From Duganella sp. CF458 (GTDB lineage Bacteria; Pseudomonadota; Gammaproteobacteria; Burkholderiales; Burkholderiaceae_D): DNA of 64,000 nucleotides. The stretch is from positions 124,001 to 188,000 of the forward strand of contig NZ_FOOF01000009.1 of the NCBI RefSeq assembly GCF_900113115.1, given 5' to 3'. The translations under genes and the position numbers were made by a program. Of the stretch, positions 57,810-64,000 are shown in pieces (the first letter of the stretch is position 1; every line of letters starts with the position of its first letter). The notes under the pieces were generated by a model. The model was not told where the DNA came from. It saw only the letters and a program-made list of their open reading frames with translations, and searched no databases.

Positions 57810-58241
57810 TTAGTGGTGCAACGGTTTCCCGGCAGCCTGGCCGGTGGTGGCAGGATGCAAGGCATGTTCCAGCTTGCTGGTGTCCCAATAGCTGCGCACT
57901 GCCGCGATTTTATCGTCGCGCATTTTGAAGATATGGACGAACGGGTTGTCGTAGGCAATGCCGGTGCTGCGCGCGATCCAGCTTGAATCGCCGGTCACCA
58001 CTACAGTATCACCTTCCTGCACCATGGTCTTGGGTTCCAGGTAGGTGCACTGGACCGTTTCATTCATCTTCACGAAGTACTCGGCTATTTGTTGCTGGCC
58101 GTGATAGCTGCCGCCTATGGGCAGGTAGTCAGACTCTGGACTGTTCAAGTCCGCATCGTTGTTGAAGCGTGCCAGCAGGCCTTTCAGGTCGCCTGCCGCA
58201 TACAGCTGGTAGCATTCACTGATGAATTTTTTGGTGTCCAT
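57810..58241 (-). CDS. NTF2-like/SnoaL domain protein
   Basis: This 143-residue protein has the cone-shaped NTF2-like fold pattern: KKFISECYQLYAAGDLKGLLARFNNDAD, IGGSYHGQQQIAEYFVKM and VVVTGDSSWIARSTG with HIFKMRDDKIAAVRSYWD. Proteins of this fold bind or isomerise small hydrophobic molecules, but the ligand here is unknown. The ATG at 58241 has a gggggа-like site; a TTG four codons earlier is possible. It is the first gene of a probable operon with the TPR gene. Confidence 0.8.
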   Translation of the reverse strand: MDTKKFISECYQLYAAGDLKGLLARFNNDADLNSPESDYLPIGGSYHGQQQIAEYFVKMNETVQCTYLEPKTMVQEGDTVVVTGDSSWIARSTGIAYDNPFVHIFKMRDDKIAAVRSYWDTSKLEHALHPATTGQAAGKPLHH

Positions 58242-58327
58242 GGCATCCCCCAATCACCGGCACCTGCAGCGGCATGCCGCAGGCTGCCGATCAGATAAGC
58301 CTAGTACGCAAGGGGCGGATGTCAAGC

Positions 58328-59176
58328 TCAGCGCGGGGCGCCGAAGACCTGGGTCCAGTAGGCCGCCGGACGCTTGCTGTGGCGGATGCTGACGCCGGCG
58401 CCGAACTCGGTGAATTTGGGATTCATCAGGTTGCGGCAATGGCCCGGGCTGTTGAGCCAGCCCGTCACGGCTTCCTGCGCGCTGGTCTGGCCGCGCGAGA
58501 TGTTTTCGCCGACATGGCGCCAGCGGTAGCCATGCGCTTCCGCCCGCTGCGGCACCTCGTTGCCTTGCTTGTTCTTGTGGGCGAAGTAGCCTTGCAGCGC
58601 CATGTCCTCGCTATGCGCCTGCGCCGCGTCGGCCAGCTGCCGGTTCCAGGCCAGCGGCGGCGCCGCTTCCATCCAGCTGTCGCCGCATTGGCGCGCCTCG
58701 GCACGGGCCGCGTTGGTCGCCTGGAAAACCTGCTGCGCCGCTGCGGCATTGCCCGGCAACAGCGCCACCGGGTTGGGCGTCGGTGCTGCCAGCACGATGG
58801 TCCATTCGTTGCCGGAGCGGTGGGCGCCGATATCGCGGTAACGCGTGCTGCCCAGGGTGGCGCAATACGATTCGCGCAAGATGTCGAAGGCGCTGCGCGC
58901 ATCGCCAGGCCCTTCCACGTTGACCGCGTCGGCCACTTCGGGATCGTAGCCGGCGCTATCCAAAGCGGCCAGCAGGATGATGCCCGGCCGCAGCGCAATG
59001 CGCGATAGCACCGGCCTTGGCGTCAGCAGCGGCACGGCGGGACGCAGCTTGCCCTGGCAGGTGGCCGGGGCCGCGCGCCAGGCATTGACCATGGCCGCCA
59101 GTTGTTCCGCGTCGCCCGCCTGGGCGGCGGGCAAGTGCGCCACCCAGGCGCTTGCGAAGAGGATCAGCCGGTTCAT
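58328..59176 (-). CDS. secreted CAP/SCP-domain protein
   Basis: This 282-residue protein has a signal peptide (about 1-20) and a CAP (cysteine-rich secretory/antigen 5/PR-1) domain in the C-terminal half. Motifs are NAARAEARQCGD, LAWNRQLADAAQAHSEDMAL, HVGENISRGQ, GWLNSPGHCRNLMNP and AYWTQVFG. The histidines and glutamates of the CAP cavity are conserved. Bacterial members are secreted proteins of unknown role. The N-terminal 130 residues form an additional domain I do not recognise. It is divergent from the DUF2058 gene. Confidence 0.87.
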   Translation of the reverse strand: MNRLILFASAWVAHLPAAQAGDAEQLAAMVNAWRAAPATCQGKLRPAVPLLTPRPVLSRIALRPGIILLAALDSAGYDPEVADAVNVEGPGDARSAFDILRESYCATLGSTRYRDIGAHRSGNEWTIVLAAPTPNPVALLPGNAAAAQQVFQATNAARAEARQCGDSWMEAAPPLAWNRQLADAAQAHSEDMALQGYFAHKNKQGNEVPQRAEAHGYRWRHVGENISRGQTSAQEAVTGWLNSPGHCRNLMNPKFTEFGAGVSIRHSKRPAAYWTQVFGAPR

Positions 59177-59227
59177 TGGACGACTATACCTGCTCTGTTA
59201 AACTGCGGGCAATAAAGGAGTGTAAAC

Positions 59228-59767
59228 ATGGTTTCGTTGCAAGAACAACTGATGAAGGCTGGCCTGGTCGACAAGAAGAAAGTCAACAAGGCGCAGCAGG
59301 ACAAGTCCAAGCAGCACAAGGAAGAACTGCGCAGCGGCACCAAGGCCGTCGACCAGTCGCGCGAGGCCGCGCTGGAACTGCAGCGCAAGAACGCCGAGCG
59401 GGCGCGCGAACTGAACGCGCAGCGCGATGCGGCCGCCGCCCAGAAGGCCATCCTGGCCCAGGTGGTCCAGATGGTGCAGCAGCACCGCCAGCCCAAGGGC
59501 AACGGCGATGTGGCCTACCACTTCACCATCGGCAGCAAGATCGAGCGCATCTACGTGTCGGACCAGGTGCAGCAGCACCTGGTCAACGGCCGCCTGGTGA
59601 TCGTGGTGCTGGACGGTGTGGCCGAACTCTTGCCGAAGGTGGTGGGCGAGAAGATCGCCGAGCGCATGCCGGAAGTGGTGGTGGCGATCAAGAAGGCCGC
59701 CGGCGAGCAGCCGGCGGAAGACGATCCTTACGCCGACTACAAGATCCCGGACGACTTTACCTGGTAA
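59228..59767 (+). CDS. DUF2058 (YaiL-like) protein
   Basis: This 179-residue soluble protein begins MVSLQEQLMKAGLVDKKK, the hallmark of DUF2058. A lysine/glutamine-rich helix follows (about 15-75), then a beta region with YHFTIGSKIERIYVS and LVIVVLDGVAELLPK. The function is unknown. A good site (aaaggag) precedes the ATG. It overlaps the convergent cyanophycinase gene by 11 bases. Confidence 0.88.
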   Translation: MVSLQEQLMKAGLVDKKKVNKAQQDKSKQHKEELRSGTKAVDQSREAALELQRKNAERARELNAQRDAAAAQKAILAQVVQMVQQHRQPKGNGDVAYHFTIGSKIERIYVSDQVQQHLVNGRLVIVVLDGVAELLPKVVGEKIAERMPEVVVAIKKAAGEQPAEDDPYADYKIPDDFTW

Positions 59768-60737
59768 GCAGCACCCCGGCTTCGGCGGACACGGTAAACG
59801 GCAGCGTCGCCCCGCCATAGCCGGCCCAGTTGCGCAGGTCGAAGCTGCCGCCGCCCGACATGCGCTGGCCTTGCAGGTTGAGGTAGGTCAAAGGCTGTTT
59901 CGGCTGGCATACCTGCGGCAGTCCGACCGACTGCAGGAAGGTCACCGAGCCCGCGCCGACGCGCGTGCCTTTGCCATCTTCCACCAGCAGTGCCGTTTCC
60001 ACGTCCACCCCGATGCCGCGCGCCATGCCGGCCCAGCCATCGTTGACGATGCGGGCGATGAAGGCCACCAGGCGCCCCAGCCGGTCGCGCGTATCGAAGT
60101 GGGCATCGGTGATCACGCTGCCCAGCTCGGGCAGCAGCAGGAAGCCGCGCTCCAGCGTCATGCGCTTGTCGAAAGGATCGGCCAGCGCCGCTTCCGACGT
60201 GATGCTGCCGTTCAGCGCAGCAAAGCCGAAGCGACCCATCAGCGCCAGCCCTGCGCTGGTGCCGCCGATCGGGATCCTGCGCCCTGCCAGTTCCTGGATT
60301 GCCGCCTGCACCGGCGTGCCTTGCCAGAAATTGATGTAGTCCGACTGGTCGCCGCCGGCGATGAACAATTCTTCCGCGTTGCGGATCCGCTCGATCACGA
60401 AAGGATCGTTGGCGGCTTCGCGGCTGGGGATCACCAGCGTCTCCACCGAGCGCGCGCCGCCCATGGCGTAGATATAGGGGTTGTAGGCGTCGGTGCCGCG
60501 GCTGCGGATCACGACGAAGTTGCCGCCGCCACCTTTCTGGATCAGCCAGGCAAAGGCGGCGTCGACGTCAGGCCCGCCGCCCATCAGCACCAGGCTGGTT
60601 TTTTTCGGCTGCGGCAGGACGACGTCAGTGGGGTCGCCCACCGCGTAATACTGGTAAGGCTTGCCAGCGTGGGCGGGGGCTGCCAGCGCGGCGGCCAGCA
60701 GCAGGAAGACGGCAAACAAGCGGTGAAGGCGTAGCAT
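59757..60737 (-). CDS. secreted cyanophycinase-type S51 peptidase
   Basis: The 326-residue protein has a signal peptide (about 1-24, LAAPAHA). The S51 fold shows LVLMGGGPDVDAAF, the nucleophile motif GGTSAGLALMG and a histidine/acid pair downstream (ITDAHFDTRDRLGR). Cyanophycinases hydrolyse the Arg/Asp polymer cyanophycin to dipeptides. The signal peptide points to an exported, scavenging form. No cyanophycin synthetase is in the window. It could alternatively be another exported S51 serine peptidase. Confidence 0.85.
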   Translation of the reverse strand: MLRLHRLFAVFLLLAAALAAPAHAGKPYQYYAVGDPTDVVLPQPKKTSLVLMGGGPDVDAAFAWLIQKGGGGNFVVIRSRGTDAYNPYIYAMGGARSVETLVIPSREAANDPFVIERIRNAEELFIAGGDQSDYINFWQGTPVQAAIQELAGRRIPIGGTSAGLALMGRFGFAALNGSITSEAALADPFDKRMTLERGFLLLPELGSVITDAHFDTRDRLGRLVAFIARIVNDGWAGMARGIGVDVETALLVEDGKGTRVGAGSVTFLQSVGLPQVCQPKQPLTYLNLQGQRMSGGGSFDLRNWAGYGGATLPFTVSAEAGVLLTR

Positions 60738-60799
60738 GGCGATGCTCCCGGGCCAGGTGAATCCAGCCCAGCCATTGTACGCCCGTCACTTGCAGGAAT

Positions 60800-61504
60800 T
60801 TAGCCTCGGGCCGGAATATTCAGGCCGCGCGCCACAGCCGGGCGGTCAACGAAGGCGCCCAGCACGCGGCGCACATTGGTGAATTGCTCGAAGCCGACCA
60901 GCTCGCCGGCGCCATAATGTTCCACCAGGTTGCGCACCCACGGGAAGATCGCGATATCGGCGATGCTGAACTGCTCGCCCATGATCCACTTGCGGCCTTG
61001 CAGGCGCTGCTCCAGCACGCCGAGCAAGCGCGCCGATTCGCTGATGTAGCGGTCGCGCGGGCGCTTGTCTTCGTATTCCTTGCCGGCGAATTTGTGGAAG
61101 AAGCCGACCTGGCCGAACATCGGGCCGATGCCGCCCATCTGGAACATCACCCACTGCATGGTTTCGTAGCGCGCCGCCGCGTCCTGCGGCAGCAGCTTGC
61201 CGGTCTTTTCGGCCAGGTAGATCAGGATCGCGCCGGATTCGAACAGCGGCAGCGCTTTGCCGCCGGGGCCGTCCGGATCGATGATGGCCGGGATCTTGTT
61301 GTTCGGGTTCAGCGACAGGAATTCCGGCGACATCTGGTCGTTGCTGTCGAAGCTGACCAGGTGCGGCTCGTAGGCGAGGCCGATTTCTTCCAGCATGATC
61401 GATACCTTGACGCCGTTCGGCGTCGGCAGGGAGTACAGCTGCAGGCGCTCAGGATGCCGGGCGGGCCATTTGGCGTTGATAGGGAAGTCGGTAATGCCGG
61501 TCAT
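60800..61504 (-). CDS. glutathione S-transferase (YghU/YfcG Nu-class-like)
   Basis: A 234-residue cytoplasmic GST. The thioredoxin-like N-domain (about 20-105) has LYSLPTPNGVKVSIMLEEIGL, typical of the YghU/Ure2-like Nu class. It includes the NPNNKIPAI loop and FESGAILIYLAEK, and the all-helical C-domain has WIMGEQFSIADIAIFPWVRN. Likely roles are peroxide reduction or disulfide exchange with glutathione. I chose the ATG at 61504, which gives the normal family length. Monocistronic. Confidence 0.88.
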   Translation of the reverse strand: MTGITDFPINAKWPARHPERLQLYSLPTPNGVKVSIMLEEIGLAYEPHLVSFDSNDQMSPEFLSLNPNNKIPAIIDPDGPGGKALPLFESGAILIYLAEKTGKLLPQDAAARYETMQWVMFQMGGIGPMFGQVGFFHKFAGKEYEDKRPRDRYISESARLLGVLEQRLQGRKWIMGEQFSIADIAIFPWVRNLVEHYGAGELVGFEQFTNVRRVLGAFVDRPAVARGLNIPARG

Positions 61505-61624
61505 GCGCAAACTCACTAGGTCGGACAATGAACGGCGATTATGGGGCATTCCTGCTTTTCATGCCGGGCCGGGTTATTATTGCCAAGCAAATAACTTTGC
61601 CAATACCGAAAACTAGGAGACAAG

Positions 61625-64000
61625 ATGAGACAGCATGTTTTATCCCGTATTCTGTGCTTGATTCCCTTTGCCCTGCTGGCGGCCTGCGGCAGCAGCAGCG
61701 ACGACCCGCCGGCGCCGCCCACCACCGCGCCAATCACCGGTACCAATTTCGTCGCCTCGATCCGCTACACCTCCTACGGCGTGCCGCACATCAAGGCGGA
61801 AACCTTCAAGGGCGCCGGCTACGGCTATGGCTATGCCTTTGCCAAGGAAAACATCTGCCTGTACGCGGAAGAACTGGTGACATTGCACGGCGAGCGCGCC
61901 AGGTACTTCGGCGGTGCCGGCGGCTACCTTGGCCAGTTGGGCGACACTTTCGGCAATATCGATTCCGACTTCTTCTACAAGCTGCAGTTCACCCCGGCGC
62001 TGGCGGCCAGGATCAAGGCCGCCTCCAGCCAGGACGCGCAAGACCTGACCGCTGGCTTCGTGGCCGGCTACAACCGCTACCTGAAAGAGACGCCGCCGGC
62101 CAGCCTGCCGACGGCCTGCAACAACGCCGCCTGGGTGCAGCCGATGACGGAGGACGACGCCTACCTGCGCTTCGCACAAGCGGCAATGGCCGGCAGCTCG
62201 CTGGCCTTCATCAAGCAGATCGGCTCGGCGCAGCCGCCGAAAAGCGCCACGGCCGCGCTGCTCAAGCGCAGCAAGCCGCGCCTGCTGGCAGCGTCGGACT
62301 ATGCCAATTCCTCGATTGCCAAAGGGCTGCAGGCGCTGCAGGAACACAGCATCGGCTCCAACGGCTTTGGCCTGGGCAAGGACGTGACGCAGTCCGGCAA
62401 GGGCATGGTGTTCGGCAATCCGCACTTCCCGTGGTGGGGCGCGCTGCGCCTGAACCAGTTGCACCTGACCGTCACCGGCAAGGGTTATGACGTGTACGGC
62501 GCCACCCTGCTGGGCGTGCCGCTGCCGCTGATCGGCTTTAACGACAAGGTGGCCTGGACCCATACCTTCTCGACCGACAACCGCTTCACGTTGCGCTACC
62601 TGGCGCTCGCGCCGGGCAACCCGACCCGCTATATCAAGGACGGCAAGCCGGTGGCCATGACGGCGGTGCCGCTGACGATCAGCGTCAAGGGCGCCGACGG
62701 GGCCATCACCCCGCTGTCGCGCACCCTGTACACCACCGAGTTCGGCCCGATGCTGATGGATAGTTCCTTCGCCTGGGGCACGGCGTCGGGATTCGCGATC
62801 CAGGACGCCAACCTGGCCAACTACAAGCTGATCGACCAGGTCATCCTGAACGGCAAGGCGGCCAGCGTGGACGAGTTGCGCAGCGCAGCCTCCACCTATG
62901 TCGCCATGCCATGGGTGAACACCATGGCGGCCGACCGCGCCGGCGACACCCTGTATGGCAACTTCTCGGTGGCGGCCAATGTGCAGAACGCGCAACTGGC
63001 CGGCTGCGTTCCAGGCGCGGCACAAGGCGCGCCGTTCCAGGACATCATGGCCAGCACCGGCGTGGTGGTGATGGCCGGCACCTCGTCGGCCTGCGACTGG
63101 TCGGGTGCGGTCGGCGCCGCCCAGCGGCCCTGGGTCAAGCGCAGCGACTACATCCTGAACGCCAACGACAGCCACTGGTGGCCGTCCGCCGCCACCTTCC
63201 TCACCGGCTATCCGAAAATCATCGCGACCGGCCCGAACCTGGAAGGCGCCCCGCAGAACAACCGCACCCGTACCGGCCACGCCATCGTGCGCGACCGCCT
63301 GGCCGGTGCCGATGGACTGGCGGGCAACCGCTTCACCATGGCCAACCTGCAGCAGATCTACTTGCAGGCGCGCTTCTTCAAGGCGCAGAAATGGCTGCCG
63401 GAATTCACTGCCGCCTGCCTGGCTTCCGGCACCGCAACGGCAGCGGCCAAGGACGCCTGCACGGTGCTGCAGGCGTGGGACAAGAGCCATGCGCCGGGCA
63501 GCGCCGGCGCCATCCTGTTCCACGAGCTGTATGCGGCGCTGGGTGAATTGAATGCGGCGTCCTGGTGGAGCGTACCCTACAATCCGGCCGATCCGCTGGA
63601 AACGCCGCGTGGCGCCGCCGGCATTCCCGCCGCCATGGCCAAGCTGGAAGCGCTGGTCGCCGGCAGCCAGTTCGATACCGCGGCAAAACGCCGGACCCGC
63701 CCGGAAGAAGTGCAGTCCATCTCGCGTCCCGACGGCAGCCTCGCCGTGCCGGGCGGGCGCTATACCTTCATGAACTGGCGCGGCGTGAAGAACGAAATCT
63801 ATCCCGGCATCTGGATTTACACGGCTGACTCGAAAACCAACGCCGGCGCCTACGGCAACAGCTATATCCAGTTCGTGACCTGGGACGATAGCGGGCCGGT
63901 GGCGGAAGGCATCCTGACCTACGGCCAGTCCTCGAACCCGGACAGTCCGCACTTCAACGACGAGACCAAGCTGTACGCCAAGGGCCAATGGATCAAGCTG
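61625..64000 (+). CDS. penicillin amidase-family (AHL acylase-like) secreted acylase, 3' end cut by window
   Basis: The gene runs 792 codons to the window end with no stop. It starts at an ATG with a strong taggaga site. The product has a lipoprotein-type signal (FALLAACGS), an alpha-chain region, and the catalytic serine at S245 in HSIGSNGFGLG. Autocleavage before that serine gives the beta chain in this family (Ntn hydrolases). Later motifs include MVFGNPHFPWW, GFNDKVAWTHTFSTDNRF and an EFGPML loop. Family members cleave N-acyl homoserine lactones, aculeacin or penicillin; the substrate here is unknown. Confidence 0.85.
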   Translation, partial: MRQHVLSRILCLIPFALLAACGSSSDDPPAPPTTAPITGTNFVASIRYTSYGVPHIKAETFKGAGYGYGYAFAKENICLYAEELVTLHGERARYFGGAGGYLGQLGDTFGNIDSDFFYKLQFTPALAARIKAASSQDAQDLTAGFVAGYNRYLKETPPASLPTACNNAAWVQPMTEDDAYLRFAQAAMAGSSLAFIKQIGSAQPPKSATAALLKRSKPRLLAASDYANSSIAKGLQALQEHSIGSNGFGLGKDVTQSGKGMVFGNPHFPWWGALRLNQLHLTVTGKGYDVYGATLLGVPLPLIGFNDKVAWTHTFSTDNRFTLRYLALAPGNPTRYIKDGKPVAMTAVPLTISVKGADGAITPLSRTLYTTEFGPMLMDSSFAWGTASGFAIQDANLANYKLIDQVILNGKAASVDELRSAASTYVAMPWVNTMAADRAGDTLYGNFSVAANVQNAQLAGCVPGAAQGAPFQDIMASTGVVVMAGTSSACDWSGAVGAAQRPWVKRSDYILNANDSHWWPSAATFLTGYPKIIATGPNLEGAPQNNRTRTGHAIVRDRLAGADGLAGNRFTMANLQQIYLQARFFKAQKWLPEFTAACLASGTATAAAKDACTVLQAWDKSHAPGSAGAILFHELYAALGELNAASWWSVPYNPADPLETPRGAAGIPAAMAKLEALVAGSQFDTAAKRRTRPEEVQSISRPDGSLAVPGGRYTFMNWRGVKNEIYPGIWIYTADSKTNAGAYGNSYIQFVTWDDSGPVAEGILTYGQSSNPDSPHFNDETKLYAKGQWIKL

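Overview
The window looks like a chromosomal piece of a GC-rich betaproteobacterium, most likely Burkholderiales/Oxalobacteraceae (a Massilia, Duganella or Janthinobacterium relative). This is an inference from base composition, codon use and content: a PhaM-type PHA granule protein, TamA/TamB, DUF3108 and DUF3016 proteins, and many c-di-GMP proteins. I see no rRNA, tRNA, CRISPR array or prophage. About 52 protein genes are supported, two of them cut by the window edges.

Layout. 1-4.8 kb: the end of a TPR protein, a small hypothetical, PhaM, an LtrA membrane protein and two tandem DUF3108 envelope proteins. 4.8-9.7 kb: a three-gene MksF-MksE-MksB condensin operon with no MksG nuclease gene. 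9.8-14.2 kb: a hypothetical, then an overlapping DCC / DUF4166 / TIGR01777-epimerase operon, a membrane protein and a tiny His/Pro-rich ORF. 14.2-20.5 kb: tamA-tamB on the minus strand. 20.6-31.7 kb: queC, a CHASE-PAS-GAF-GGDEF cyclase, a serine hydrolase, a small proline-rich gene with its own promoter and terminator, a GAF-GAF histidine kinase convergent with an HD-GYP response regulator across a perfect 36-bp palindrome, a Nei-type glycosylase and a GNAT. 31.8-45.4 kb: PhoX phosphatase with a possible Pho box, DUF3016, thioesterase, sugar dehydrogenase, dienelactone hydrolase, host attachment protein, CHASE-PAS-GGDEF-EAL protein, M28 peptidase, SDR, and a DEAD-box helicase with two DbpA-type RNA-binding domains.

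45.4-49.5 kb is the accessory-looking part. It starts with an inverted array of TTTCAGTA words, followed by an overlapping esterase / polynucleotide kinase / Thg1-like 3'-5' polymerase operon. An 899-bp IS5-family element is inserted exactly in the thg1 stop codon and regenerates it. Next come a 240-bp AT-rich array of TGCTC then GAGCA words spaced by about one or two helical turns, and an orphan RAMA-like gene. The kinase plus Thg1-like pair reads as an RNA 5'-end repair cassette and is the most interesting candidate system here.

49.5-64 kb returns to ordinary chromosome: MazG-like plus GNAT, a secreted M1 aminopeptidase, a membrane GGDEF-EAL protein, a CsgG-like lipoprotein, a TPR protein with an NTF2-like partner, a CAP-domain protein, DUF2058, a secreted cyanophycinase, a Nu-class-like GST and the first 792 codons of a secreted penicillin-amidase-family acylase.

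Four c-di-GMP turnover proteins sit within about 34 kb, so sessile/motile switching is a theme of the region. All functions are read from sequence motifs remembered from known families; no search was run.
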